This document shows positions 49,289 to 59,424 of a DNA stretch of 64,000 nt, piece by piece. This DNA comes from Halopseudomonas litoralis. Its GTDB lineage: Bacteria; Pseudomonadota; Gammaproteobacteria; Pseudomonadales; Pseudomonadaceae. Positions within the stretch are counted from its first letter, which is position 1. Each line of letters opens with the position of its first letter. The stretch spans positions 3,720,001 to 3,784,000 of the forward strand of contig NZ_LT629748.1 in NCBI RefSeq assembly GCF_900105005.1. The letters run 5' to 3'. Made by a program: the position numbers and the translations under genes. The notes beneath the pieces were generated by a model, which worked only from the letters and a program-made list of their open reading frames with translations, did no database searches and had not been told where the DNA came from.

Positions 49289-50260
49289 ATGCAACTGCTG
49301 TATCCGGAGATAAAGCCTTTTGCCCGCCACGACCTGGCTGTCGAAGCGCCCCATGTGCTTTATGTTGATGAGAGCGGTCAGCAGGACGGTCTGCCGGTGG
49401 TGTTCATTCACGGTGGGCCTGGGGGTGGCTGCGATAGCCTCAGCCGGCGTTTCTTCGATCCCTCGATTTACCGCATCATCACCTTCGACCAGCGCGGTGC
49501 AGGTCGCTCCACACCCCACGCCAGCCTGGAAAACAATACTACCGCCGCGCTGATCGAGGATCTGGAAGCGCTGCGCGAGCACCTGCAGATCGACAAGTGG
49601 GTATTGTTCGGCGGCTCCTGGGGTTCGACCCTGGCGCTGGCCTATGCCCAGGCGCACCCGCAGCGGGTCAGTGGCATGATTCTGCGCGGCATCTTCCTGT
49701 GCCGTGACGAGGATATCCGGTGGTTCTACCAAGAGGGCGCCAGCCGGGTGTTTCCGGACTACTGGGAAGATTACCTGGCGCTGATTCCAGAGGATGAGCG
49801 CGGCGATATGGTGGCGGCCTATTACCGTCGGCTCACCGGTGATAATGAAATCTGTCAGATGCACGCTGCCCGCGCCTGGTCCGGCTGGGAAGGCTGCTGC
49901 GCGACGCTGCGCCCCAGCGCTCAGGTGGTGGAACGCTTTACCGAGACGCGTCGGGCGCTGGCCATGGCGCGGATCGAATGCCATTACTTCATTAACAAGG
50001 CCTTTCTCGAGCCGAACCAGTTGCTCCGTGATATGCCGAAGATCGAGCATATCCCCGGTATTATCGTGCATGGCCGGTATGACATGGTTTGCCCGCTGGA
50101 CAATGCTCATGCGCTGCACCAGCGTTGGCCGGGCAGTGAATTGCAGATCATCCGTGATGCCGGGCATGCTGCTTCCGAAGTGGGTATTGCCGATGCGCTG
50201 GTGCGGGCAACCCAGAGTATGGCCCGGCAACTGCTGCAGCTGGCGCCGGAGGCGGAATAG
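49289..50260 (+). CDS. pip: Proline iminopeptidase
   Basis: Alpha/beta hydrolase of 323 residues that releases N-terminal proline. The oxyanion loop HGGPGGG, the nucleophile elbow [23 protein letters not shown] and the late DAGHAAS His are the S33 prolyl aminopeptidase pattern. No signal peptide. dtd begins 1 base after its stop, so they are co-transcribed. Confidence 0.95.
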   Translation: MQLLYPEIKPFARHDLAVEAPHVLYVDESGQQDGLPVVFIHGGPGGGCDSLSRRFFDPSIYRIITFDQRGAGRSTPHASLENNTTAALIEDLEALREHLQIDKWVLFGGSWGSTLALAYAQAHPQRVSGMILRGIFLCRDEDIRWFYQEGASRVFPDYWEDYLALIPEDERGDMVAAYYRRLTGDNEICQMHAARAWSGWEGCCATLRPSAQVVERFTETRRALAMARIECHYFINKAFLEPNQLLRDMPKIEHIPGIIVHGRYDMVCPLDNAHALHQRWPGSELQIIRDAGHAASEVGIADALVRATQSMARQLLQLAPEAE

Positions 50261-50261
50261 C

Positions 50262-50699
50262 ATGAAGGGATTGTTGCAGCGGGTCAGCCAGGCCCGTGTT
50301 GAAGTGGGCGGGGAAGCGGTCGGCGCGATCGATCAGGGCCTGTTGGTACTGGTCGGCATCGAGCCGCAGGATGACCAGGCGAGCGCCGACAAACTCTTAC
50401 ACAAGCTGCTCAACTATCGGGTGTTCAGTGATGCCGAAGGGCGCATGAACTGCTCGGTGCAGGATGTGCAGGGCGGGTTGCTGCTGGTATCGCAGTTCAC
50501 ATTGGCAGCGGATACCCGCAAGGGCCTGCGTCCGGGGTTCTCCACGGCGGCACCGCCGGAGCGGGCGGCCGAGCTATTCGATTATCTGTTGGCGCAGGCC
50601 CGGCAGCGCTGGCCGCAGGTAGCAACCGGGCGCTTTGGGGCGGATATGCAGGTGCATCTGGTAAATGATGGTCCGGTTACGCTGCTGCTGGAAACCTGA
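50262..50699 (+). CDS. dtd: D-aminoacyl-tRNA deacylase
   Basis: Clears D-amino acids and mischarged glycine from tRNA; 145 residues. The family motifs are complete: [34 protein letters not shown] (SQFTL) and the NDGPVT active-site motif. The true start is 50262, just after the pip stop; the frame remains open far upstream inside pip, which is not coding. Confidence 0.96.
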   Translation: MKGLLQRVSQARVEVGGEAVGAIDQGLLVLVGIEPQDDQASADKLLHKLLNYRVFSDAEGRMNCSVQDVQGGLLLVSQFTLAADTRKGLRPGFSTAAPPERAAELFDYLLAQARQRWPQVATGRFGADMQVHLVNDGPVTLLLET

Positions 50700-50700
50700 C

Positions 50701-51045
50701 TCAGGTAGGATAGACGCGCACCCACAGCATGATCAGCAACATCGCTGCCACGCCCCAGGCCAGCATTGCCAGTAGCAAGGTGGCTGGCAACGGCAAGCGC
50801 CCTGCGCTCCAGACGACGACCAGCAGATAGATCGCATAGGGAATCAGCGACCAGAGCCCGAAAACAGCTGTGGTGCGCAGGTCTGCCGCCGGGCGTTCGG
50901 TGCCGATGATGTAATGGGCAATGACGGCGAACGTAGGAAACAGCGGCACCAGTCCGGCAATATAGAAGCTCTTGGAGCGTGCCAACAAGGCAATCAGCAA
51001 AACCGCCAATGCGCCGAGAAGTGCCTTGAGTGTAAGAGAAATCAT
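50701..51045 (-). CDS. GlpM-family membrane protein
   Basis: 114-residue protein with four predicted membrane helices (LKALLGALAVLLIALLA; YIAGLVPLFPTFAVIAHYIIG; LWSLIPYAIYLLVVVW; LLLAMLAWGVAAMLLIMLW). The SKSFYIAGLVPLFPTFA segment is typical of GlpM, a protein linked to alginate in P. aeruginosa with unknown biochemistry. Its stop is 1 base from the dtd stop on the other strand. Confidence 0.8.
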   Translation of the reverse strand: MISLTLKALLGALAVLLIALLARSKSFYIAGLVPLFPTFAVIAHYIIGTERPAADLRTTAVFGLWSLIPYAIYLLVVVWSAGRLPLPATLLLAMLAWGVAAMLLIMLWVRVYPT

Positions 51046-51105
51046 GGGTTCATACCGGGCCGACTGCGCTGCTCAAACTATGCCCGGCAGGGCACCAAGT
51101 CAAGC

Positions 51106-51699
51106 TCAATCGCCAGCCGCCAGCGCCTCTTCGACAAACTCCAGACGATCCTGCCCGAAGAACATTTCCTCACCGACGAACATAGTTGGCGCACCGAAAA
51201 CGCCGCGTTCGATGGCTGCTTCGGTGATTGAGCGCAGACGATCCTTGACCGCAGGATCGTTGATTTTCTGCATCACGTCATTGATATCGAAGCCGTGACC
51301 GCCCAGCACCTTGCCCACCACCTCGGGATTGCCCATGTCCTGCTGGTCAACCCACATGGCCTGAAATACCGCATCGACATAGGGCACGAACTGCTCAGTG
51401 CCCAGATAGGCGGCCGCGCCGCGCATCAGTTGCATGGTGTTGATCGGAAAATACGGATTGTGCTGAAACGCCACGCCATAACGGCGGGCGTAGCGCTGGA
51501 AATCCTGCCGGGTATAGCGCCCCTTGGCCGGTACGGTCGCCGGGGAGCTGTTGCCGGTGGCCTTGAACACACCACCGAGCAGCATCGGCTGGTAGGCCAG
51601 CTTGGCGCCATGGCGCTGCGCTATATCGGCAATCTGGGTCCAGGCCAGATAGCTGGCCGGGCTGCCCACATCAAAATAGAAATCGACTTTCTTGTTCAT
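51106..51699 (-). CDS. DsbA-family 2-hydroxychromene-2-carboxylate isomerase-like protein (Kappa GST-like)
   Basis: Thioredoxin-fold protein of 197 residues: VDFYFDVGSPASYLAW, QRYARRYGVAFQHNPYFPINT and GVFGAPTMFVGEEMFFGQDRLEFVEE. The active-site Ser of the HCCA isomerase/Kappa GST group is in GSPASY. Probable glutathione-dependent isomerase or transferase of unknown substrate. Start at 51699 (MNKKVDFYFD). It follows the SDR gene by 41 bases. Confidence 0.88.
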   Translation of the reverse strand: MNKKVDFYFDVGSPASYLAWTQIADIAQRHGAKLAYQPMLLGGVFKATGNSSPATVPAKGRYTRQDFQRYARRYGVAFQHNPYFPINTMQLMRGAAAYLGTEQFVPYVDAVFQAMWVDQQDMGNPEVVGKVLGGHGFDINDVMQKINDPAVKDRLRSITEAAIERGVFGAPTMFVGEEMFFGQDRLEFVEEALAAGD

Positions 51700-51740
51700 T
51701 GTCAGTTGTCCTGAGTTGCTCTGGGAAGGGTAAAGCCGGT

Positions 51741-52469
51741 TCAGAAAGTTTCCATCCACGGCCGCAGATCCAGTTCATGGGTCCAGGCGTCACGCGGTTG
51801 GCAATGCAACTGCCAGTATTGTTCGGCAATGTGCTCGGGATTGAGAATTCCGTCCTGATCCTTCAATGCATAGCGTTCGGGGAAATTGTCGCGGATGAAG
51901 GCGGTATCGATGGCGCCGTCGATGATCGGGTGCGCCACATGGATGCCCTGCGGCCCCAGCTCGCGGGCCATGCTCTGGGCTAGGGCGCGCAGGGCGAACT
52001 TGGCACCGGCAAAGGCGCTGAACCCGTCGCCGCCACGCAGTGATGCGGTGGCCCCGGTAAATATGATGGTACCGCGGCCGCGCGGCAGCATGGCCCTGGC
52101 CGCTTCGCGTCCGGTGAGAAAGCCGGATAGAGCGGCCATTTCCCAGACCTTGCGGTAAACCCGCTCGGTAGTTTCGGTGATGGAGAAACGCACGTTGGCG
52201 CCGATATTGAATACCACCACCTCGATGGGTCCTATATCCCGTTCGATATCGCTGAACAGGGCGACCATCTGTTCTTCACTGCGGGCATCGCAGCCAAACG
52301 GATGGGCCTTGCCGCCAGCGCCTTCGATGCTGCTGACCAAGGGTTGCAGCTTGTCGGCCTGGCGGCGGGTGATGCACAGAGTGAAGCCCTCACGGGCAAA
52401 ACGTTGAGCGATGGCGCCGCCGGTGGCATCGCCGGCGCCGATGACAACAGCTACGGGTGGTCTGAACAT
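51741..52469 (-). CDS. SDR-family oxidoreductase with Phe at the catalytic Tyr position
   Basis: Short-chain dehydrogenase of 242 residues. The cofactor motif is GAGDATGGAIAQRF, followed by FNIGANVR (NAG-like). The active-site motif that is usually Y-x-x-x-K reads F153-A-G-A-K157, with S143 upstream. Some SDR members close to this one share the Phe; whether activity remains is unclear. First gene of the SDR-isomerase pair, divergent from the HxlR gene with two matching operators between. Confidence 0.86.
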   Translation of the reverse strand: MFRPPVAVVIGAGDATGGAIAQRFAREGFTLCITRRQADKLQPLVSSIEGAGGKAHPFGCDARSEEQMVALFSDIERDIGPIEVVVFNIGANVRFSITETTERVYRKVWEMAALSGFLTGREAARAMLPRGRGTIIFTGATASLRGGDGFSAFAGAKFALRALAQSMARELGPQGIHVAHPIIDGAIDTAFIRDNFPERYALKDQDGILNPEHIAEQYWQLHCQPRDAWTHELDLRPWMETF

Positions 52470-52485
52470 GGTAACTCCTTTGTTG

Positions 52486-52529
52486 GTTCTTTTTTAGAAC
52501 TCAAGGGATAGTCAGTTTCTTTTTGGAAC
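52486..52529. promoter_or_regulatory. Twin operator sites between the SDR and HxlR genes
   Basis: Two 15-base inverted repeats, GTTCTTTTTTAGAAC (52486-52500) and GTTTCTTTTTGGAAC (52515-52529), centres 29 bases apart. Half-site GTTC/GAAC around a T-rich core. They sit in the 105-base divergent region and are the natural targets of the HxlR protein. Confidence 0.75.
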
Positions 52530-52574
52530 TTGTCAAGTTATCCTGTGGGCTAATACCCCGATTAAGGAGTCCAT

Positions 52575-53063
52575 ATGCGCTGGGAAGAGTTGGATCAGCA
52601 GCCCTGTTCATTGTCCCGCACCCTGGCCGTGGTCGGTGATCGCTGGACCCTGTTGGTGCTACGCGACTGCTTTCTCGGCGTGCGGCGCTTTGATCAGTTC
52701 GAGAAGCGCCTCGGTGTTACCCGTCACCTGCTGGCTGATCGTCTGAAAAAGCTGGTCGAGCATGGCGTGCTGGTCAAGGTGCCCTATCAACAACGGCCGC
52801 TGCGCGAAGAGTACCGATTGACCGAGCGTGGGCTCGATCTGCATCCGGCGATCATGGCGCTGGTCAGTTGGGGGGACCGGCACATGGCCGATGAGCGTGG
52901 CGCGCCGATCCGGCATATTCACAAGGGCTGTGGCAAGGTCATGCGGCCGGTGATGGTCTGCTCCGAGTGCGCTGAACCGGTTGGCGCTCGGGATGTGCGT
53001 GTGGAAGTGGGGGAGGGTTGGCAGGACGCGGCCGGAGTACTGTTTACGCCAGCGGCTCGCTGA
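52575..53063 (+). CDS. HxlR-family transcriptional regulator
   Basis: Winged-helix regulator of 162 residues. HxlR signature: CSLSRTLAVVGDRWTLLVLRDCFLGVRRFDQFEKRLGVTRHLLADRLKKLVEHGVL. A C-terminal extension (about 115-162) has Cys and His residues (HIHKGCGKVMRPVMVCSECAEPVG) that may form a metal or redox site. AAGGAG precedes the ATG. It is divergent from the SDR-isomerase pair and probably represses it and itself through the operators at 52486-52529. Confidence 0.92.
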   Translation: MRWEELDQQPCSLSRTLAVVGDRWTLLVLRDCFLGVRRFDQFEKRLGVTRHLLADRLKKLVEHGVLVKVPYQQRPLREEYRLTERGLDLHPAIMALVSWGDRHMADERGAPIRHIHKGCGKVMRPVMVCSECAEPVGARDVRVEVGEGWQDAAGVLFTPAAR

Positions 53064-53771
53064 TCAGAACAACCGCGAAATCAGCGCGGTCACGGCAGTC
53101 TCCACGCGCAATATGCGTTCGCCCAACTGGACCGGCTGAAAGCCTGCGGCGCTGAGCTTGTCTACCTCATACGGAATCCAACCTCCCTCCGGGCCGATGG
53201 CCAGTGTTACCCGACCGGTCAGCGCGCGTGGGCAGCAGGGGAAGTCACCGGGATGCGCTACCAGGGCAGTAGTGCCGGTAATCAAGGCGGGCAGATGATC
53301 CTCGACAAAGGGCTTGAAGCGCTTTTCGATGCGTACCCTCGGCAATACCGTGTCGCGGGCCTGTTCCAGCCCCAGCAGCAGGTTCTCGCGGATCACTGCA
53401 GGTTGCAGAAAGGGCGTCTGCCAGAAGCTCTTTTCCACTCGATAGCTGTTCAGCAGTACGATCTCGGCAACACCCAGGGTGGCGCAGTGCTGCAGGATGC
53501 GGCGGAACATCTTCGGCCGCGGCATGGCCAGCAGCAGGGTCAGGGGCAACTTGGCCGGGGGCGGCTGGGTGAGCGTGACCTGCAGCTCGGCCTGTTGCGC
53601 ATCCAGTGCGACCACCTCGCCCTCGCCCATGAGTCCGCCTATCTCACCGACCCGCAGGTAATCTCCGACAGCCACTTGCTGAATCTCCAGCATATGCTGC
53701 AGACGGCGACCGCTCAGGCGTACCCGCTGCGGAGCCGTGAAATCCTGCTCCTCAAGCAGCAACAGATTCAT
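53064..53771 (-). CDS. rsmE: 16S rRNA (uracil1498-N3)-methyltransferase
   Basis: SPOUT methyltransferase of 235 residues. N-terminal PUA-like domain ([18 protein letters not shown]), knot motifs [21 protein letters not shown], and [22 protein letters not shown] for SAM. It overlaps the tatC stop by 4 bases (ATGA), so it is translated with the tat genes, as in P. aeruginosa. Its stop abuts the HxlR stop. Confidence 0.95.
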   Translation of the reverse strand: MNLLLLEEQDFTAPQRVRLSGRRLQHMLEIQQVAVGDYLRVGEIGGLMGEGEVVALDAQQAELQVTLTQPPPAKLPLTLLLAMPRPKMFRRILQHCATLGVAEIVLLNSYRVEKSFWQTPFLQPAVIRENLLLGLEQARDTVLPRVRIEKRFKPFVEDHLPALITGTTALVAHPGDFPCCPRALTGRVTLAIGPEGGWIPYEVDKLSAAGFQPVQLGERILRVETAVTALISRLF

Positions 53772-54547
53772 GCGCTGGGGCTGTCGTCTTTAGTGTCGGG
53801 CTCGCGGGTAACCGGCTTGAGCATGCTGCCGAACAGGATGCCGACTTCATACAGTAGCCACATGGGCAGTGCCAGCAACGTCTGGGAGATGACATCCGGA
53901 GGCGTCAGCACCATACCGATGAGGAAGCAACCAACGACCACATAGGGGCGAATCTGCCGGAGCTTGGCTACGTTTACAGCACCTGCCAGCACCAGCAACA
54001 CGGTTGCTACCGGAATCTCGAAGGCCAGACCGAACGCGAGAAACAGTGTCATCACGAAGTCGAGGTAGCTGTTGATATCGGTCATCACCGCGACCCCTTC
54101 CGGGGCGGTACTGGTGAAGAAGCCGAACACCAGCGGGAACACCACGTAATAGGCGAAGGCCATGCCGGCATAGAACAGCACGATGCTCGACGCCAGCAGC
54201 GGCACGGCAATGCGTTTCTCGTGCTTGTACAGGCCGGGTGCGATGAAGCTCCAGATCTGATGCAGCACGAAGGGCATGGCCAGAAACAGGGCGCTGATCA
54301 ACGCCAGCTTGAATGGTGTCAGGAAGGGCGAGGCCACATCCGTCGCGATCATGCTGGTGCCTTCGGGCAGGAAGACCCGCAGCGGCTCGGAGATGAAAGT
54401 GTAGAGATCGTTGGCGAAGTAGAACAGCCCGGCAAAGATCAGCATCCAGATCACTACAATGCGTAGCAACCGGGAGCGCAATTCAGTCAGATGAGCGACC
54501 AACGGCATATCGCCGCCGGTGGTCTGTTCGGGTAATGTGTCTTTCAT
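53768..54547 (-). CDS. tatC: Twin-arginine translocase subunit TatC
   Basis: Polytopic receptor of the Tat pathway, 259 residues with six helices. Conserved N-terminal [17 protein letters not shown], the periplasmic [11 protein letters not shown] loop and [14 protein letters not shown]. Overlaps tatB by 4 bases. The full tatABC set makes folded, cofactor-containing proteins exportable. Confidence 0.97.
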   Translation of the reverse strand: MKDTLPEQTTGGDMPLVAHLTELRSRLLRIVVIWMLIFAGLFYFANDLYTFISEPLRVFLPEGTSMIATDVASPFLTPFKLALISALFLAMPFVLHQIWSFIAPGLYKHEKRIAVPLLASSIVLFYAGMAFAYYVVFPLVFGFFTSTAPEGVAVMTDINSYLDFVMTLFLAFGLAFEIPVATVLLVLAGAVNVAKLRQIRPYVVVGCFLIGMVLTPPDVISQTLLALPMWLLYEVGILFGSMLKPVTREPDTKDDSPSA

Positions 54548-54924
54548 TTGGGCGCGGCCGGATCATCGTCAGAAGGGGAGTCGGCAGTAACGGGGACTGT
54601 AGACGCAGGTTCGGCGGGCGCAGGGGTGGCATCCGCTGATGCAGCTGGCTTCTCATCTGCCGGCGCAGTGGCGCTGCGTTTGACGTTCGAGGTCCCGGGT
54701 TTCTTTGCCAGGTCGGCCATGATCTTGTCGTTGTGCAATGTCTGACGGATTTCGTCGGCGCCCAGTTCGCGCTCCACCTGACTGCGCACGTCAGCCAGGC
54801 TGCGCTTGATCCGCCCCAGATACAGGCCAGCCATGCGCACCGCGCCGGGCAGGCGTTCGGGACCGAGCACCAACAGGGCAACGATGGCAACTATCACCAT
54901 CTCCAGAAAACCGATATCGAACAT
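54544..54924 (-). CDS. tatB: Sec-independent translocase subunit TatB
   Basis: 126-residue protein with one N-terminal helix ([25 protein letters not shown]), an amphipathic helix, and a charged, Ala/Pro-rich tail. [14 protein letters not shown] is the TatB hinge. It sits between tatA and tatC, 6 bases after tatA. Confidence 0.96.
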   Translation of the reverse strand: MFDIGFLEMVIVAIVALLVLGPERLPGAVRMAGLYLGRIKRSLADVRSQVERELGADEIRQTLHNDKIMADLAKKPGTSNVKRSATAPADEKPAASADATPAPAEPASTVPVTADSPSDDDPAAPK

Positions 54925-54930
54925 GGACCG

Positions 54931-55161
54931 TCAGTCCTTGTGGGGGGTGGATTCCGTTTTCTTCTCGGCCTGGACATCCAGCGTCTCGCCGGGCTTGTCC
55001 TCCACCGCTGGCTTGTCATCATCATTCATCGACTTGCGAAAGCCCTTGATGGCTTCGCCTACATCCGAACCAATGCCTTTCAGGCGCTTGGTGCCGAACA
55101 GCAGAATGACGATCAGCAGGATGATCGCCAGTTGCCAGATACTGATTCCGCCAAAACCCAT
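54931..55161 (-). CDS. tatA: Sec-independent translocase subunit TatA
   Basis: 76-residue pore subunit: membrane helix [18 protein letters not shown], hinge [22 protein letters not shown], acidic/basic tail. The [12 protein letters not shown] motif distinguishes TatA from TatB. First of tatABC, 21 bases after hisE. Confidence 0.97.
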   Translation of the reverse strand: MGFGGISIWQLAIILLIVILLFGTKRLKGIGSDVGEAIKGFRKSMNDDDKPAVEDKPGETLDVQAEKKTESTPHKD

Positions 55162-55182
55162 CTCAACCTCCAGGGCATAGCC

Positions 55183-55515
55183 CTACTCGTGTGTCCGCGC
55201 TGCTTTCTCGGCCAGGCCGGATAAGTCAAAACGCCGTTCCAGTTCTTTCAATACATCATCCGGGCCGAGGCCCAGATGGCTGAGCATGACCAGACTATGA
55301 AACCACAGATCGGCGGTTTCATAAATCAGCTCGCTCTTGTCCTCGCTGTGCTGGCAATCCTTGGCCGCCAGCAGGGTTTCGGTACATTCCTCACCGACCT
55401 TTTCCAGGATCTTGTTCAATCCCTTGGCATGCAGGCTGGCAACATAGGAGCTGTCGGCCGCCGCTTGCTTGCGTTGCTCCAGCACCTCGGCCAGACGCGC
55501 CAGGGTGTCATTCAT
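55183..55515 (-). CDS. hisE: Phosphoribosyl-ATP pyrophosphatase
   Basis: Second step of histidine synthesis. 110 residues, all-alpha MazG-like fold with [14 protein letters not shown] and [17 protein letters not shown] carrying the metal-binding acidic residues. I choose the ATG at 55515 (MNDTLARL), which overlaps the hisI end; an upstream ATG at 55527 (MSTSMND) is possible. hisI and hisE are separate, as in Pseudomonas, while they are fused in E. coli. Confidence 0.94.
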   Translation of the reverse strand: MNDTLARLAEVLEQRKQAAADSSYVASLHAKGLNKILEKVGEECTETLLAAKDCQHSEDKSELIYETADLWFHSLVMLSHLGLGPDDVLKELERRFDLSGLAEKAARTHE

Positions 55516-55921
55516 GCTTGTGCTCATAGATATGTTCCGGGTTCTTGATGACAGGATCACTATCGTGCCACTGGCCGTCCCGGAAAACTTTGTAGAAGCA
55601 GCTTTCCCGGCCCGTGTGGCAGGCGATGCCGCCGCGTTGCTCGACCTGCATGACGATCACGTCGTTGTCGCAGTCCAGCCGCAGCTCGTGCAGTACCTGT
55701 ATGTGACCCGACTCCTCGCCCTTGCGCCACAGCCTGCGCCGCGAACGCGACCAGTATACGGCGCGTCCTTCCTGCGCGGTAAGCGTCAGAGAGTCGCGGT
55801 TCATCCAGGCGACCATGAGTACGCGGCCGCTGGCGGCGTCCTGGGCGATGGCGGGGATCAGGCCGTCGGCATCCCATTTGATGCAGTCCAGCCAGTCGGT
55901 ATCGGTTCGGGTATCGGTCAT
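55508..55921 (-). CDS. hisI: Phosphoribosyl-AMP cyclohydrolase
   Basis: Third step of histidine synthesis; 137 residues. Zn/Mg motifs: [52 protein letters not shown] is the substrate region. Start at 55921 overlaps the ubiB stop as ATGA. The frame continues upstream into ubiB but is not coding there. Confidence 0.95.
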   Translation of the reverse strand: MTDTRTDTDWLDCIKWDADGLIPAIAQDAASGRVLMVAWMNRDSLTLTAQEGRAVYWSRSRRRLWRKGEESGHIQVLHELRLDCDNDVIVMQVEQRGGIACHTGRESCFYKVFRDGQWHDSDPVIKNPEHIYEHKHE

Positions 55922-57546
55922 TTCGGTCGGTACGTCCGTCGGTTCGGATTTTCGCCGTCGCGCCGCAGCACCAGCCAGCCGCCAGCGGCCAGCAGCAGCC
56001 AGTACATGGGCTGGGCGTCGGCCCACAGATGCATGTCGGTGCCCAACCCGTTGGCGCCCAGTGCCAGCAGTACCGCGCCGATCAGGCGCAGGGCGACGGC
56101 ATCGGTGCGGCGGGTGGGGGCATGGTGATCGCGTTGGGCGATATTGTCCAGCGCACGGTGGGTGGTTTCCAGCAGCGGCGGGATGCGCTCCAGATGCTGG
56201 CGCAGGTTCTGCAACTGGTGCCGCGGGCCGGCGCGCTCGCGCATCCAGCGTTCAAGATAGGGTTTGCCGGTACTCCACAGATCCAGCTCGGGATACAGCT
56301 GGCGTCCCAGGCCCTCGATGTTGAGCAGGGTCTTCTGCAAAAGCACCAGTTGAGGCTGCACCTCCATGTTGAAGCGGCGAGCGGTCTGGAACAGGCGCAA
56401 CAGCAGCTGGCCGAAGGAAATATCCTTCAGCGGCCGCTCGAAGATCGGCTCGCAGACACTGCGAATGGCGGCCTCGAATTCATTGACCTTGGTCTCCGGC
56501 GGTACCCAGCCGGAGTCGATGTGCAGTTGCGCGACACGGCGGTAATCGCGTTTGAAGAAGGCCATCAGGTTGCGCGCCAGGTAGGTCTGGTCCTCTGGCG
56601 TCAGGCTACCGACAATGCCGAAATCAATGGCAATGTATTGCGGCTCCTGCGGATGGCTGCGCGAGACGAAGATATTGCCTGGGTGCATGTCGGCGTGGAA
56701 GAAACAGTCGCGAAACACCTGGGTGAAGAACACCTCCACGCCGCGTTCGGCGAGCTTTTTCATGTCGATCCCAGCGGCACGCAGGGCATCGATATCGGTC
56801 ACCGGGATGCCGCTGATGCGCTCCATGACCAGGACCTTGTGACGGCACCAGTCCCAATGAATGAGCGGCACATAGAGCACCGGCGAACCGAGGAAATTGC
56901 GCCGCAACAGGGAGGCGTTGGCGGCCTCGCGGTACAGGTCGAGTTCGTCGAAGATGGTCTGTTCATAGTCACGCACCACTTCCACGGGGCGCAGACGGCG
57001 ACCCTCGCGGGATACCCGTTCCAGCGTCCGGGCTGCGAGATACAGCCACTGGATATCCTGATGGATGGTTTCCTCGATGCCGGGCCGCACCACCTTGACT
57101 ACCACGTCGCTGCCATCATGCAGCAGCGCGGTATGTACCTGGGCGACCGAAGCAGAGGCCAGCGGGGTATCGGAGAACTCGGCAAACACCGCTTCGATCG
57201 GCAGCCCTAGCTGTTCCTCGATACGCTTGCGAGCCAGTTCCGGCGGGAAGGGCGGAACCTTGTCCTGCAGAAAGGCCAGCTCGATGGCAATGTCGTCAGG
57301 GAGCAGGTCACGACGGGTGGACAGAATCTGGCCGAATTTGATGAACACCGGTCCCAGGCTTTCCAGCGCCAGACGCAGGCGTGCGCCGCGGGTCAGGTCA
57401 CGCGGCGCAGGGTACAGCTTCCAGGGGCCGATCAGCAGCAGGCGACCGTACCAGGGTAGCGGCAACGTCTGAACCAATTGATCCAGGCGGTAGCGGGTAA
57501 ACACCAGCAAGATGCGAAACAGGCGCAGAAAGGCGGTCAGGTTCAT
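55918..57546 (-). CDS. ubiB: Ubiquinone biosynthesis protein kinase-like UbiB
   Basis: ABC1/ADCK-family atypical kinase/ATPase of 542 residues. The Ala-rich nucleotide loop reads [15 protein letters not shown], the KxGQ motif [16 protein letters not shown], and the catalytic DMHPGNIFV and IDFGIVG. Two C-terminal hydrophobic segments near 495-530 anchor it to the membrane. It supports CoQ synthesis together with UbiJ and UbiE. Confidence 0.96.
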   Translation of the reverse strand: MNLTAFLRLFRILLVFTRYRLDQLVQTLPLPWYGRLLLIGPWKLYPAPRDLTRGARLRLALESLGPVFIKFGQILSTRRDLLPDDIAIELAFLQDKVPPFPPELARKRIEEQLGLPIEAVFAEFSDTPLASASVAQVHTALLHDGSDVVVKVVRPGIEETIHQDIQWLYLAARTLERVSREGRRLRPVEVVRDYEQTIFDELDLYREAANASLLRRNFLGSPVLYVPLIHWDWCRHKVLVMERISGIPVTDIDALRAAGIDMKKLAERGVEVFFTQVFRDCFFHADMHPGNIFVSRSHPQEPQYIAIDFGIVGSLTPEDQTYLARNLMAFFKRDYRRVAQLHIDSGWVPPETKVNEFEAAIRSVCEPIFERPLKDISFGQLLLRLFQTARRFNMEVQPQLVLLQKTLLNIEGLGRQLYPELDLWSTGKPYLERWMRERAGPRHQLQNLRQHLERIPPLLETTHRALDNIAQRDHHAPTRRTDAVALRLIGAVLLALGANGLGTDMHLWADAQPMYWLLLAAGGWLVLRRDGENPNRRTYRPK

Positions 57547-58166
57547 GCGTCGTCAGGTCCAGTGTCAGGTTGCTCAAGACGGTGAACGCGGGCGTCCAGT
57601 CGGTCAAGCTGCAGGCGCAGGTCATGAATGAGCGCGGCTGAGGCATCGGCTTCAGCGTGGCCGACCAACTGGCGGCCCTCCTCTGTGAGATAGTCACGGA
57701 TGCTCCGCTGCAGGTTCTGCTGTGTAGTGCCAAACCAGTCGCGACTGCCCCGCGCGCTGTTGCCGATGGCATGCGCGGCTACCGGGCCGATCCAGCGCGC
57801 CAAGGCCGCTTCGCCGTCGACCTGCAGGTCGCCGAAGATATTCTGCAGTTGCACCAGCACCTGAGTATCGCCGGTCAATTCCAGCTCCGGTGACAGCAGC
57901 AGTTGCTGACGATTGCTGCTGAGCCCCAGGCGTGCCAGCAGGCTGGCCGGCGCACTCAGGGTGCAGTCCGCCTCGCCGTCATAGTCCTGCATCAGGCGAA
58001 TACCGGCTTGGCCCGGCAGTACATATATCTGCACCGCGGGTTGGCGCGCGCATATCAGAATGACGCAACCTGCCAACGCTGCCAGCCGTTTGGCCGTCAG
58101 CGGATCCTGTTTGATGGCCAGCGCCAGGCTGTGCTCGACGCCGGCCAGCAGGGTGCGACTCAACAT
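57543..58166 (-). CDS. ubiJ: Ubiquinone biosynthesis accessory factor UbiJ
   Basis: SCP2-domain lipid-binding protein of 207 residues (formerly YigP). The SCP2 region is about residues 15-115 ([37 protein letters not shown]); a C-terminal coiled coil follows ([14 protein letters not shown]). It is part of the soluble Ubi complex. It lies between ubiE and ubiB, sharing 1 base with the former and 4 with the latter. Confidence 0.93.
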   Translation of the reverse strand: MLSRTLLAGVEHSLALAIKQDPLTAKRLAALAGCVILICARQPAVQIYVLPGQAGIRLMQDYDGEADCTLSAPASLLARLGLSSNRQQLLLSPELELTGDTQVLVQLQNIFGDLQVDGEAALARWIGPVAAHAIGNSARGSRDWFGTTQQNLQRSIRDYLTEEGRQLVGHAEADASAALIHDLRLQLDRLDARVHRLEQPDTGPDDA

Positions 58167-58927
58167 CAGGGCTTGATGCCCCGATGCAGAGCAACAATGC
58201 CGCCGGTCATGTTGTGGTAGGTCACTCGGGCGAAGCCGGTTTCTTCCATCATGCCCTTGAGTGTTTCCTGATCCGGGTGCATGCGGATCGACTCGGCCAG
58301 GTAACGGTAGCTTTCCTGGTCGCCGGTGATCAGGCGACCGATCAGCGGCAGCATGGTGAAGGAGTATTGATCATAGGCCTTGGACAGCAACTCGTTGCCT
58401 GGTTTGGAGAACTCCAACACCAGCAGGCGGCCGCCGGGCTTGAGCACCCGCAGCATGGAAGCGATGGCGTCTTCCTTGTGAGTGACGTTGCGCAGACCGA
58501 AGGCAATGGTGATGCAATCGAAATGATTGTCCGGGAACGGCAGTTTTTCTGCGTCGGCCTGCACGAAGCGCACATTGCCGGCCACGCCCTTGTCCAGCAG
58601 GCGGTCGCGGCCTACGCGGAGCATGGAGGCGTTGATATCGGCCAGCACCACTTCACCGGTCGGCCCTACCAGGCTGGAAAATTTGCGGGTCAGGTCGCCA
58701 GTGCCGCCGGCAATATCCAGCACCCGATTGCCGGGGCGTACGCCGGACAATTCGATGGTGAAGCGCTTCCAGATGCGATGAATGCCGCCTGACATGAGAT
58801 CGTTCATTAGGTCGTATTTGGAGGCGACCGAATGGAAAACCTCCGCCACCTTGCCGGCCTTTTCCGATTCGGAAACGGTCTGGTAGCCGAAGTGGGTAGT
58901 GCGATCCGAGTTGGACTTGTCTGTCAT
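58166..58927 (-). CDS. ubiE: Ubiquinone/menaquinone C-methyltransferase UbiE
   Basis: SAM methyltransferase of 253 residues that C-methylates demethoxy- and demethylmenaquinol intermediates. [38 protein letters not shown] and [15 protein letters not shown] are signature motifs. Start at 58927 (MTDKSNSD); the longer frame lacks similarity. First gene of the ubiE-rsmE minus-strand string, divergent from the PHA-system gene. Confidence 0.96.
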   Translation of the reverse strand: MTDKSNSDRTTHFGYQTVSESEKAGKVAEVFHSVASKYDLMNDLMSGGIHRIWKRFTIELSGVRPGNRVLDIAGGTGDLTRKFSSLVGPTGEVVLADINASMLRVGRDRLLDKGVAGNVRFVQADAEKLPFPDNHFDCITIAFGLRNVTHKEDAIASMLRVLKPGGRLLVLEFSKPGNELLSKAYDQYSFTMLPLIGRLITGDQESYRYLAESIRMHPDQETLKGMMEETGFARVTYHNMTGGIVALHRGIKP

Positions 58928-59073
58928 GAGAGCATCTGCCTTGGCAAATTGATGGGCCATTCTACCTGTATTCGAGAGCCCCGAGGGGCTTTTAAGCATG
59001 ACAACCTGTCGCATGTAGACTCACGATGCGGCATGCTATGCGTCTTTTTTCAACCATACTGGAAGGGACCGAG

Positions 59074-59349
59074 ATGGCAACCGTAGAAATCACCCGCGAG
59101 CATTCATTGGGCAAGGACGCAGCGAAAGAGCGTGCCCAACTGATGGCAGACAAGCTGGCCGCCAAACTGGATGCCAAATGTACCTGGCAGGACGATGAGC
59201 TGAGCTTCCAGCGCAGCGGCGTCGACGGCAAGATACGGGTCGGCGATGACAATGTGCACGTGGCGGTCAAGCTCGGCATGATGCTCACCCCGATGGCGGG
59301 CATGGTAAAGGGTGAAATCGAAAAGGCCCTGAATAAATATCTGGTCTGA
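59074..59349 (+). CDS. Polyhydroxyalkanoic acid system family protein
   Basis: 91-residue protein of the PHA_gran_rgn family: VEITREHSLGKDAAKERAQLMADKLAAKL, then SFQRSGVDGKIRVGDDNVHVAVKLGMMLTPMAGMVKGEIEKALNKYL. The start at 59074 follows GGAAGGGACC, a usable ribosome binding site. In pseudomonads it sits between ubiE and the phasin genes, as here. Its function is unknown; the name comes from context. It now heads a decayed PHA locus. Confidence 0.88.
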   Translation: MATVEITREHSLGKDAAKERAQLMADKLAAKLDAKCTWQDDELSFQRSGVDGKIRVGDDNVHVAVKLGMMLTPMAGMVKGEIEKALNKYLV

Positions 59350-59424
59350 GCCACGCCCCGGCAGCGCCAATCAACTCTGCTAAGCTGGATATTCTCATCG
59401 ATAGCGGCTCACGAGGGTTTATTC

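Noticed and set aside
49794..50261. 156-codon upstream extension of dtd
   Set aside because: Lies within pip in another frame; Dtd homology begins exactly at 50262 after the pip stop.
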